In this document: piece by piece, positions 1 to 6,850 of the stretch
How positions within the stretch are numbered: position 1 is the first letter of the stretch
Layout: every line of letters begins with the position of its first letter
Origin: JAJPXC01 sp964562375
GTDB taxonomy: Bacteria > Bacteroidota > Bacteroidia > Bacteroidales > Muribaculaceae
Length of the DNA: 12,057 bases
Assembly (NCBI GenBank): GCA_964562375.1
Contig: CAZLSW010000083.1
Location: 1 to 12,057, forward strand
Reading direction: 5' to 3'
The notes under the pieces: model-generated
Told to the model about the DNA's origin: nothing
Database searches by the model: none
Seen by the model: the letters and a program-made list of their open reading frames with translations, nothing else
Program-made: the position numbers and the translations under genes

Positions 1-2
1 TC

Positions 3-305
3 CCCGAGGCCGAGATGATCGAGCGCGCCCTCCCCGCCGCCACCTTCCTCCGCGAGCCATCCCCCGACGACACCCACAATGGCCTTCCCCAAGACCTCAA
101 CAAGGGCATACCCGCAGGCCCTAACGAGAGCATAACAATAGACGATTCGCAACGTAAGATGCGAAGCGTACTCAGCATGGTCACCCTCACGACCGCCGCC
201 CTTCACCGCCTCCGCCACCTCCTCCGCGACCACCGCCCCACCCAGCCCCTGCCGCTACCCCCCTCCCTCGCCACCCTCTTCAATCAAGAAGCCGTTCCCG
301 CATAA
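3..305 (+). CDS. C-terminal part of an unrecognised upstream gene (5' end outside window)
   Basis: This reading frame is already open at the left edge and stops with TAA at 303-305, so it is probably the last ~100 residues of a longer protein. An ATG at 15 could also start a separate 96-aa protein. Codon third positions are overwhelmingly C or G over most of its length, which supports real coding in this frame. A more A/T-rich stretch at about 125-175 is the exception. I recognise no domain. The final 45 residues contain a basic Leu/His/Arg-rich segment (HRLRHLLRDHRP) followed by a Pro/Leu-rich stretch, with no membrane segment or signal peptide. It ends six bases before the next start, which suggests co-transcription with the metallopeptidase-like gene. 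Base composition differs strongly from the AT-rich polysaccharide genes after 1623. The function is unknown. Confidence 0.5.
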   Translation, partial: PEAEMIERALPAATFLREPSPDDTHNGLPQDLNKGIPAGPNESITIDDSQRKMRSVLSMVTLTTAALHRLRHLLRDHRPTQPLPLPPSLATLFNQEAVPA

Positions 306-311
306 ACTGCC

Positions 312-1622
312 ATGGCTGATAATCCGATGACATACAACTCGGTAGTTCAAGGATGGTATCGCACGTCATTCTTCCATATCAACTTGCGATTCAAATGGGA
401 TATGGAATTTGACACGCTCAACGATTCCGACCGGGGGCTGATTCTGCACGAATACGTCCACTTTCTCCAAAACTTGACAACTCCTTGGGGATTGTGGAGC
501 GGTATGATCGATTACGCCCTCTACGCCTCGATCGGCGCTTACGTCCAGCCATTGGCCAAATCGGGAAAAGATATTTCCCTGGAGCATTTCGACTTCTCCG
601 ATTCGATGAAGAGGATGCTCGAAGCCCGGGAGAAGGGTAGGGGAACGCACGGCGACGGCGCCTCGTGTGAGTATATCACATCAATATCAAGAATCAAAGG
701 TGACCAACCTGTGTATCTCATTGAGGGCTACGACATTGATGCCACTGGTGTCAAGTTGCCGAGAAAGGGTGGAGTGGAATTGGGAGCCTTCGCCATCCAA
801 GAAAGCATGGCCTACATGTGCCAACAGATGGCCGATCCTTCCGCTAAAGGAACTTCGCCTGCTTATCCTTACGACTTCGTGCAGCTTATCGCCGACAATT
901 TCTACCCCAGAATCGCCGAAAACAAGCCGCTGTTGGTTGCTTGCTGCTATCTTTCGCTATTCTCCATGTCTCCCGGCAAACGGTTGATCGAGCTGCTCGA
1001 CGACGCAAGCCTCATTCCCGACGTGGACATGAAATCGTTTGTGGAAGAGCATATCGCCAACGACAAGGTGATGATACGGAATGCCACGGGAGAGGAAACC
1101 GTTTGCTCGCCGATTGAATTCTACCAACTATCGGTAGAGAAATTCTTGAAAGCATTGAACGCCCTGCCGGGCGTCACCACCCAATACATCGAGGACGTGC
1201 TCAACCGCACCCAGCTGGCCAACGGCATCATCCCACTCCTGGCACCATTCGCCAACGACACCATCACCAACGCCGACATCCGCGCGATGATGGAATACCT
1301 CGGCGCCCCGATGATCACCTCCGGCCCCTGGATCTGCCACTACCCCTACCTCCCCGCCACTGTGAATCAAGGCCTCGCATCCCCCGATGAGAACGCCGAA
1401 TCAGCAGGAGACAATCAACTGGTTCCCTCCACCGAGATAATGATGCTCTGGAGCTACCTCCAGCTGATGCAGATCTTGTTGGACCCTGCCTCGGGCTGTC
1501 CCCTCCGCCCTGACTGCGACCACCACGCCGGCGACCCCCTCTGCTCCACCCCAACCCCCTGGCTCCACCCCACCCCCTGCGCCCTCACCCCCGCCGCCCG
1601 CGCCTTCTCCCTCCTCCCATAA
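312..1622 (+). CDS. Putative HExxH zinc-metallopeptidase-like protein with Cys/His-rich C-terminus
   Basis: This 436-aa protein is not a member of any family I can name. Seen directly: an HEYVH motif at residues 46-50 inside a hydrophobic helix-like stretch (LILHEYVHFLQ), matching the HExxH zinc site of zincins. A second helix-like segment at about 161-170 (AIQESMAYMC) supplies Glu164, a plausible third ligand of gluzincin type. No signal peptide or membrane segment is evident, so a cytoplasmic location is likely. The last ~45 residues hold four Cys and three His among many Pro, which may form a second metal site or a disordered tail. GC content climbs along the gene: the first two thirds are moderate, and from about 1150 the third positions are almost all C or G. 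It starts at ATG 312 without a Shine-Dalgarno sequence. It ends three bases before the flippase start, so it could be co-transcribed with it, but nothing in it points to sugar chemistry. Peptidase activity is inferred only from the motif. Confidence 0.6.
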   Translation: MADNPMTYNSVVQGWYRTSFFHINLRFKWDMEFDTLNDSDRGLILHEYVHFLQNLTTPWGLWSGMIDYALYASIGAYVQPLAKSGKDISLEHFDFSDSMKRMLEAREKGRGTHGDGASCEYITSISRIKGDQPVYLIEGYDIDATGVKLPRKGGVELGAFAIQESMAYMCQQMADPSAKGTSPAYPYDFVQLIADNFYPRIAENKPLLVACCYLSLFSMSPGKRLIELLDDASLIPDVDMKSFVEEHIANDKVMIRNATGEETVCSPIEFYQLSVEKFLKALNALPGVTTQYIEDVLNRTQLANGIIPLLAPFANDTITNADIRAMMEYLGAPMITSGPWICHYPYLPATVNQGLASPDENAESAGDNQLVPSTEIMMLWSYLQLMQILLDPASGCPLRPDCDHHAGDPLCSTPTPWLHPTPCALTPAARAFSLLP

Positions 1623-1625
1623 TAA

Positions 1626-3191
1626 ATGGCAGTTTCTAGAACCACATATGTAATGAAGAATAGCACAATAGCTCTGGGCTATTGTGTATTGAGTTTATTA
1701 CTTAATTTCTTCTCCAGAAAAGTTTTCTTAGATTACCTAGGAACAGAGATATTAGGTCTAAACACAACCGCTTCAAATATTTTACAGTTCTTGAACATCT
1801 CGGAACTGGGAATTGGTTCTGCAATTGGGTTTACATTATTTAAGCCATTGGCGGACAGAGACAACCAAACCATCGCCGAGGTTTTAAGAATACAGGGAAT
1901 TCTGTATCGTAGAATAGCTTTCTTGATTATTGGGTTAAGCGCAATAGTTATGTCAAGTTTCCCATGGATTTTCCAAAAAATGGAATTGCCCATGTGGTAC
2001 GCATATGCATCCTTTGGAGTATTTCTTTACAGTTCCTTGTTGAGCTATTTTGTTAATTACCGTCAGGTTGTTCTATCTGCAAGTCAACAAAATTATAAGA
2101 TACTTTATTCCTTTAAAACTACGGTTATAGTTAAAACTATAGTCCAGATATTCGCCATAAAATATTTGTCTCATCCCTACGTGTGGTGGTTAATATTAGA
2201 GGCAGTGTTTGCAACCTTAGGAGCCTTGGCACTTGACATTACTGTTAAGAGAACATTCCCTGAATTACAAAAATGTAAAGAAGCATATAAATTATTAAAG
2301 GGAAAATACGTAGAGTTAATAAATAAAATAAAACAAACTTTTTTCCACAAGATAGCAGCTTTTGCTCTCTCCCAATCTGCTCCTTTGATTATCTATGCAT
2401 ACACCACTTTAACTATGGCAGCTATTTATGGTAATTATATTTTGATTATTCAAGGGGTTTATAGCATCATGGCTGCTATATTTAGTGGAATGGGGGCTAG
2501 TGTGGGTAACCTAATTGTTACCTCGGAAAAATCTCATGCAATGGAAGTTTTTGAAGAGCTTTTCTCGTTTAGGTTTTGGATTATTTCCACTATTTGCTTT
2601 ACAATTTTCCAAACATCTGCGTTTTTCATTTCTTTCTGGATTGGTAATGAATATATCATGTCTTCTGTTACGGTTTTCCTAATGGTCTTAACTCTATTCG
2701 TAAATCTTTCTAGATCAACAGTGGATGATTATTTGTATGCATTTGGTTTGGTGCGAGATATTTGGGCCCCTATTACAGAAACGATATTGAATATCGGGTG
2801 CTCAATTATTTTAGGAGCCTATTTTGGCATAAATGGTATCCTAATAGGCGTCTTAATCAGTCTTTTTATTATTGTAATCTGGAAACCGATATTCCTATTT
2901 TCGACAGAAATGAAGGGATATGGGGGACGTTACATTCGGATATACTTGATTGATATTGCGTTATTGGCCTCTATAGGATATTTAATGATCAAATTCAATT
3001 CATTCGTAGATTGGAATAATTTTGCTCCTTTCACACGATTCATATTTAGCGCATCAACTAACTGTTTTGTGTTTGCAATATTAATGTATTTTGGCCTGAA
3101 ACTCACCAAAATGAAAATTGATGCATCTATAAAAAGAATCTGTCAACGTTTTACAAGATCGAATCCGATACGATCTATAACAGAGGAATAG
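1626..3191 (+). CDS. Wzx-type polysaccharide flippase (MOP superfamily)
   Basis: This 521-aa, strongly hydrophobic protein has the length and pattern of the polysaccharide transporters that flip undecaprenyl-linked repeat units across the inner membrane. About 12-14 membrane segments can be picked out by eye. The N-terminus is typical of Bacteroidales Wzx-like proteins: a first membrane helix, then FFSRKVFLDYLGTEILGLN and a stretch around LNISELGIGSAIGFTLFKPL (residues about 55-75). The C-terminus is polar and basic. The gene is AT-rich, unlike the sequence before it, and marks the left edge of the polysaccharide block. ATG 1626 lies three bases after the previous stop and has no Shine-Dalgarno sequence. 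A 39-base gap to the next gene (3192-3230) is the longest in the window; I see no convincing Bacteroidota promoter (TTG...TAnnTTTG) or terminator there. The family assignment is secure, the substrate unknown. The symbol wzx would be reasonable, but these proteins are too divergent to assign it firmly. Confidence 0.9.
   Translation: MAVSRTTYVMKNSTIALGYCVLSLLLNFFSRKVFLDYLGTEILGLNTTASNILQFLNISELGIGSAIGFTLFKPLADRDNQTIAEVLRIQGILYRRIAFLIIGLSAIVMSSFPWIFQKMELPMWYAYASFGVFLYSSLLSYFVNYRQVVLSASQQNYKILYSFKTTVIVKTIVQIFAIKYLSHPYVWWLILEAVFATLGALALDITVKRTFPELQKCKEAYKLLKGKYVELINKIKQTFFHKIAAFALSQSAPLIIYAYTTLTMAAIYGNYILIIQGVYSIMAAIFSGMGASVGNLIVTSEKSHAMEVFEELFSFRFWIISTICFTIFQTSAFFISFWIGNEYIMSSVTVFLMVLTLFVNLSRSTVDDYLYAFGLVRDIWAPITETILNIGCSIILGAYFGINGILIGVLISLFIIVIWKPIFLFSTEMKGYGGRYIRIYLIDIALLASIGYLMIKFNSFVDWNNFAPFTRFIFSASTNCFVFAILMYFGLKLTKMKIDASIKRICQRFTRSNPIRSITEE
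1664..1686 (+). repeat. Small hairpin early in the flippase coding sequence
   Basis: A perfect 9-bp inverted repeat (CACAATAGC / GCTATTGTG) with a 5-nt loop lies about 13 codons into the flippase gene. One stem of this size is expected by chance at roughly this frequency in 12 kb, and the codons fit the protein. It is recorded only because hairpins near a start can affect translation. Confidence 0.25.
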
Positions 3192-3230
3192 AATAAGTTT
3201 TACAAATCATAGACGGACTCACGATATATT

Positions 3231-3629
3231 ATGGAATTATATAAGAAATTGGTGGTGGATTTGGATGATACAATCACCATAACTCACAACGGGGATTACG
3301 CCCATAGCGAGCCAATTCAGCCCACGATTGACGCATTGAAGCGGTATAAAGAAATGGGTTTCGAGATTATTATCCAGTCAAGTCGTAATATGCGCACTTA
3401 CGAGGCTAACGTGGGCAAAATTAATATCTTCACGCTGCCCAACATCATTCGATGGCTTGACGCTCACGACGTGCCGTATGATGAGGTGCACGTGGGCAAG
3501 CCTTGGTGTGGTTTCGATGGCTTTTACATCGACGACAAGGCGATTCGGCCCTCGGAATTCCACTCGATGAGCTACGAGGAGATTAAAGATATGCTCAAAA
3601 AGGAAAAAGAGTACACTCGTTCGTTATGA
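3231..3629 (+). CDS. HAD-superfamily phosphatase-like capsular biosynthesis protein
   Basis: This 132-aa protein carries all the sequence motifs of a small, capless HAD phosphohydrolase. Motif I is DLDDT (Asp10 nucleophile, Asp12 acid/base). Motif II is SSR (Ser50/Ser51). Lys90 lies in the GKPW segment, and the Mg-binding acidic pair is Asp101-Asp102 in YIDDKAIRP. Such proteins act in the cytosol on phosphorylated small molecules. Homologues annotated as capsular biosynthesis proteins commonly sit beside nucleotidyltransferases, as here. The next gene overlaps its stop by four bases (ATGA), implying translational coupling and a shared pathway. GC content is clearly higher than in the flippase. 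It probably removes a phosphate from a biosynthetic intermediate of the activated residue made by the next two genes. The substrate cannot be read from the sequence. The ATG start follows an A/T-rich leader without a Shine-Dalgarno sequence. Confidence 0.85.
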   Translation: MELYKKLVVDLDDTITITHNGDYAHSEPIQPTIDALKRYKEMGFEIIIQSSRNMRTYEANVGKINIFTLPNIIRWLDAHDVPYDEVHVGKPWCGFDGFYIDDKAIRPSEFHSMSYEEIKDMLKKEKEYTRSL

Positions 3630-5170
3630 TTCTCATCACTTCGGCTGCCTACACTACCCCTGGGTTGGCCTCAGAGTTTGGCCTCTTGCCCCCGTGTATG
3701 CTTCCGGTGCAAAATCAAAGGCTTTACGAGCACCAGTTTCGTTTGATTCCCAAAGGCGAAAGGATGGTGCTCACTTTGCCAAATGATTTCACGTTGCCAG
3801 CGCATGACGCTCAGCGATTAAAACAGGCCGGTGTGGATGTTGTGTGGGTCCCGACAGGGAAAAGCTTGGGAGAATCGATAGTGTACGCTTTAAATTATAT
3901 TGCTGATTACTCCGAGCCATTGCGTATATTGCATGGGGATACATTGCTACAAGAAATCCCCTCAGGAGAGAATGTAATTGCTATCTCGCAGGTGGAGGAC
4001 GATTACAACTGGAGCTATTATGACGAGGAAAAGCATTGGGTACACGCTGGTTATTTCGCTTTCAGCGACCAGTCAAAGTTGATATCGTCGATCACCGAGA
4101 AGGGCTACAGATTTATGGACGGTGTGAAAAGGTATAGCGAGAGAATCCCCTTGGAGGCTATTAAGGCTCACGGATGGCTTGATTTCGGAATCCCCAACAC
4201 CTACTTCCGGTCGAAGGCCAAACTCACAACCCAACGCGTATTTAACGACTTGCAGATTTCCCGCCATAGCGTAAGGAAATGCTCTTCCGACGTGAAGAAG
4301 ATGGAAGGTGAGGCCTCATGGTTCACGTCGGTACCAAAAGCGTTGCGGCATTACTGCCCGTCGGTTTGGAATCAGGGTATCGATGAGAACGGCAAAGGAT
4401 ATTACGAGTTGGAATACCTGTATCTTTCCTCCCTTGCGGAACTTTTTACTTTCGGTGCCAATCCTCCATTTGTGTGGCGATCAATATTGGATACATGCGG
4501 GGCTTATTTAGCTACGGAGCTGGAGTTTAAGCCTGCAGATGTGTCAAAGGTAGCATGGAGTAATATCCGTCTTTACGGCGAAAAAACGGCATCTCGCTTG
4601 AAGAAATATTGCCATGAACAGCATATTGACATGGATGTAACCTGGATTATCAATGGTATTCCAACGCCTTCCTTGAATCAAATCCTTGAGGAAGTAAGTC
4701 AACCCTTGGAGTCGCCCTGTGAGGCTACCGTTGGTGTTATGCATGGTGATTTTTGCTTCAGTAATGTGCTGTACGATTTCAAGAGTAGGTCAATCAAGGT
4801 GCTAGACCCGAGAGGAGTGGATTTGGATGGCAATAAAAGTATCTACGGGGACATACGATATGACGTGGCAAAATTGGGCCACTCAATCATCGGAATGTAC
4901 GATTACATCATCGGTGGCCACTATACGTTGAACGAGGATGGTTATAAGCTGGAGTTGAAATTCCCTGTCAGCGAGGCCATCCAAGCCGCTCAACAATACT
5001 TTATGGGCATGAGCATAGGACAGTACTCGATGGGCGAGTTAAAGGTGTATCCCATAATGATACATCTTTTCCTCTCTATGCTACCCTTACATAGCGACCG
5101 ACCTGATCGTCAACGCGCTATGCTAGCCAACGCTTTAAGGTTGTATAACGAATTTAAATTACAGTTATGA
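3626..5170 (+). CDS. Fusion of a degenerate nucleotidyltransferase-like domain and an APH/choline-kinase-like phosphotransferase domain
   Basis: This 514-aa protein seems to have two domains. Residues 1 to about 200 resemble a sugar-phosphate nucleotidyltransferase fold: a first strand, then PPCMLPVQNQRLYEHQ, LGESIVYALN (81-90) and HGDT with Asp105. However, the Gly-rich GxGxR loop is absent and the lysine usual in KPMLPV is replaced by Cys, so this domain may be inactive or altered. Residues from about 205 look like an aminoglycoside-phosphotransferase/choline-kinase-type kinase. Lys218 and Glu229 (KKMEGEASWF) fit the N-lobe ATP-binding pair. HGDFCFSN gives Asp375 and Asn380 of the catalytic loop, and DPRG gives the Mg-binding Asp394. 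It overlaps both neighbours by ATGA, so it is translated with the HAD phosphatase and the stand-alone nucleotidyltransferase. It probably phosphorylates the small molecule or sugar that the next enzyme activates. The kinase fold is well supported; the N-terminal domain and substrate are inference. Confidence 0.8.
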   Translation: MILITSAAYTTPGLASEFGLLPPCMLPVQNQRLYEHQFRLIPKGERMVLTLPNDFTLPAHDAQRLKQAGVDVVWVPTGKSLGESIVYALNYIADYSEPLRILHGDTLLQEIPSGENVIAISQVEDDYNWSYYDEEKHWVHAGYFAFSDQSKLISSITEKGYRFMDGVKRYSERIPLEAIKAHGWLDFGIPNTYFRSKAKLTTQRVFNDLQISRHSVRKCSSDVKKMEGEASWFTSVPKALRHYCPSVWNQGIDENGKGYYELEYLYLSSLAELFTFGANPPFVWRSILDTCGAYLATELEFKPADVSKVAWSNIRLYGEKTASRLKKYCHEQHIDMDVTWIINGIPTPSLNQILEEVSQPLESPCEATVGVMHGDFCFSNVLYDFKSRSIKVLDPRGVDLDGNKSIYGDIRYDVAKLGHSIIGMYDYIIGGHYTLNEDGYKLELKFPVSEAIQAAQQYFMGMSIGQYSMGELKVYPIMIHLFLSMLPLHSDRPDRQRAMLANALRLYNEFKLQL

Positions 5171-5895
5171 ACATCATTATCCCAATGGCGGGCTTGAGCT
5201 CTCGCTTCACTCGCGAGGGTTTTACTTTGCCCAAATATATGCTTTACGCTAAACGGCGCTCTTTGTTCAATATCGCCGTAAGCAGTTTTGAGAAATATTT
5301 CGACACGGCGAATTTTGTGTTCGTTGCGCGTGACGTGTACGACACGCCTCGATTCATAGAAGAAGAATGCCAGCTGCTTGGTATTAAGGATTATACCGTG
5401 GTGGTTACAGAGCCTACCCGCGGTCAAGCCGAGACTGTGGAGGTTGGAGTCAAGAAGTCGGGCATGCCTTTGGACGAGCCGATCCTGATTTTCAACATCG
5501 ACACTTTCCGCCCGGGTTTCACGCTTCCAGAGTGCGTTGACACGTGTGATGGATATCTGGAGGTGTTCAAGGGCTCCGGGGCAAACTGGTCGTACGCAAG
5601 ATGTGCCGAGGACACGGATAAGGTGGTCGAAACAGCCGAGAAAAAGGAGATTTCCGACAATTGCTCAACCGGTATCTATTATTTTCGCTCGGCGAAGCGT
5701 TTCCTCAATGCCTACGGGACGGGTGAAATTGATCCCAACGGCAATGTCAAGGAACTTTATGTCGCGCCCCTTTACAACCGACTTATTGCTCAAGGTGACG
5801 ACATCCGCATTAACGTTATCCCCCGGGAGGAAGTGATATTCTGCGGTGTCCCTCAAGAATATTACGATTATCTCCAAGCTGTGGTAAATGAATAA
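5167..5895 (+). CDS. Sugar-phosphate/small-molecule nucleotidyltransferase
   Basis: This 242-aa protein is a full-length, single-domain NTP transferase. It opens directly with the nucleotide-binding strand and loop (IIPMAGLSSRF, residues 4-14), followed by LPKYM with Lys23. It also has the substrate-recognition stretch PTRGQAETV (83-91), a metal-binding Asp112 in FNID, and the STGIYYF strand at about 167-173. These enzymes join an NTP to a phosphorylated substrate, releasing pyrophosphate, in the cytosol. Here the canonical motifs are all present, unlike in the nucleotidyltransferase-like domain of the preceding gene, so this is probably the working enzyme of the cassette. The start overlaps the previous stop (ATGA), and the next gene starts inside its end by 8 bases. 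The nucleotide (CTP, UTP, GTP or dTTP) and the acceptor cannot be told. Small size and the kinase and HAD neighbours would suit a cytidylyltransferase for a polyol- or amino-alcohol-type phosphate, but this is inference. Confidence 0.88.
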   Translation: MNIIIPMAGLSSRFTREGFTLPKYMLYAKRRSLFNIAVSSFEKYFDTANFVFVARDVYDTPRFIEEECQLLGIKDYTVVVTEPTRGQAETVEVGVKKSGMPLDEPILIFNIDTFRPGFTLPECVDTCDGYLEVFKGSGANWSYARCAEDTDKVVETAEKKEISDNCSTGIYYFRSAKRFLNAYGTGEIDPNGNVKELYVAPLYNRLIAQGDDIRINVIPREEVIFCGVPQEYYDYLQAVVNE

Positions 5896-6850
5896 TCCCT
5901 TGGTGTCCATCCTTGTGCCAGTATACAATGTCGAGGCGTTCTTAGAGAAATGCCTTGACTCGATAGTCGGCCAAACGTATAGGGATCTTCAAATCGTTCT
6001 GGTGGATGATGGCTCCACCGACCGGTCCGGGGCAATTTGCGACGAATTCGCAAGCAAGGACAATCGCATTGAGGTGGTGCATAAACCCAATGGGGGCGTT
6101 GCCACAGCCCGCAACGAGCTTATCAAGCATATCAAAGGTGAATATTTCCTATTCGTGGACGCTGACGATTGGATCGAGCCTGAGATGGTGGAGCATCTTT
6201 TGGGTGTAATTCAAGAAACCGATGCCGACATCGCCGTCTGCGGAATGGTTTGGGACGACGCAAAGCCTTGTGATGGGCCATGGGAGACCACCACATGGGA
6301 CCAAAATACAACGATTCGAGAGTTCGTGAGACACCAAAAGCTCTCGGGTTCGTTATGGAATAAATTGACTAACGTCAATTTATTACATAACGAACGAGTT
6401 CGTCATGGAATTTCGTTCAACACCAACGTGAGTTTTGGAGAGGACGCCCTGTTTTGCTGGCAAATGCTGCAAGGGCTTAAAAAAATGGCGTTGACGTCAC
6501 GGCAACTTTACCATTATCGCCGAAACTTCTCCTCCATTTCTCATCGCTCATACGGTCCAACCCGTCAATCCGAGGACATCGTGTGGGAAACCATCTCCCG
6601 TGAATGCGCCGACTGGTGGCCACAAGACGCCTCCGACGCTTCTGCACGCCGCTATGTCCAAAACATGTGGCAACTTTACTATGCAGCCAAGGCTAAGAGT
6701 CCCAAAGACGCTCAAATTTCTTCTTTGCAGAAGCGCATCCGAAAGCATTTGTGCTTGATTCGAAAATCAGGGCTTCTCAACTACAAAAAGTTGTTCTTTG
6801 CCTTTCTTACAGCTTATAGCTATAAATTGGCAAAGCTAATGACCAACTGA
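5888..6850 (+). CDS. Family 2 glycosyltransferase (GT-A)
   Basis: This 320-aa cytosolic enzyme is a classic GT2 glycosyltransferase that adds a sugar from an NDP donor to the lipid-linked repeat unit. The N-terminal strand VSILVPVYN (6-14) leads to VDDGSTD (39-45), which binds the nucleotide, then NGGVATARN (68-76) and the metal-binding DADDW (91-95). SLWNKL (about 155-160) and FGEDALF are the usual acceptor-side motifs. The C-terminal ~100 residues are Lys/Arg-rich. The gene starts 8 bases before the previous stop and ends sharing a base with the next ATG (TGATG). Its sequence at 6348-6395 forms a long, nearly perfect inverted repeat without breaking the reading frame; see the separate entry. 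The donor and linkage cannot be predicted. Confidence 0.92.
   Translation: MNNPLVSILVPVYNVEAFLEKCLDSIVGQTYRDLQIVLVDDGSTDRSGAICDEFASKDNRIEVVHKPNGGVATARNELIKHIKGEYFLFVDADDWIEPEMVEHLLGVIQETDADIAVCGMVWDDAKPCDGPWETTTWDQNTTIREFVRHQKLSGSLWNKLTNVNLLHNERVRHGISFNTNVSFGEDALFCWQMLQGLKKMALTSRQLYHYRRNFSSISHRSYGPTRQSEDIVWETISRECADWWPQDASDASARRYVQNMWQLYYAAKAKSPKDAQISSLQKRIRKHLCLIRKSGLLNYKKLFFAFLTAYSYKLAKLMTN
6348..6411 (+). repeat. 22-bp inverted repeat plus third arm copy inside the GT2 gene
   Basis: Arm 1 (6348-6369, beginning GTTCGTTATGG) and arm 2 (6374-6395, ending CATAACGAAC) are reverse complements over 22 bp with one mismatch, separated by only TAAC. A third, direct copy of the outer 14 bases of arm 1 lies at 6398-6411 (GTTCGTCATGGAAT, 13 of 14 identical), two bases after arm 2. 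Arm 2 can therefore pair with arm 1, or with copy 3 (12 of 14). The frame stays open through the whole structure, encoding a normal GT2 segment. There is no following run of T, so it is not a standard intrinsic terminator. It could be a product of template switching at a quasi-palindrome, an RNA regulatory hairpin, or a protein-binding site. Confidence 0.85.

Noticed and set aside
258..263. C6 run near the end of the first gene as another phase-variation tract
   Set aside because: It lies in a very C-rich coding stretch and the frame continues normally on both sides.
366..1666. Long minus-strand open frames opposite the metallopeptidase-like gene
   Set aside because: They follow from the GC-rich codon pattern of the + strand gene; their translations are low-complexity Arg/Gly-rich with no family resemblance.
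1664..1686. 9-bp hairpin near the start of the flippase as an attenuator or ribosome switch
   Set aside because: A stem of this size is close to chance expectation in 12 kb, and the codons are explained by the protein; kept only as a low-confidence repeat.
3192..3230. Possible internal promoter in the largest gap between genes
   Set aside because: The 39-base gap is AT-rich and includes a TAAGTTTT stretch, but no paired Bacteroidota -33 TTG and -7 TAnnTTTG boxes could be made out.
5888..5895. The 8-base overlap between the nucleotidyltransferase and the GT2 as a programmed frameshift fusion
   Set aside because: Both proteins are full length for their families with normal starts and stops, and no slippery run is present; simple translational coupling explains it.
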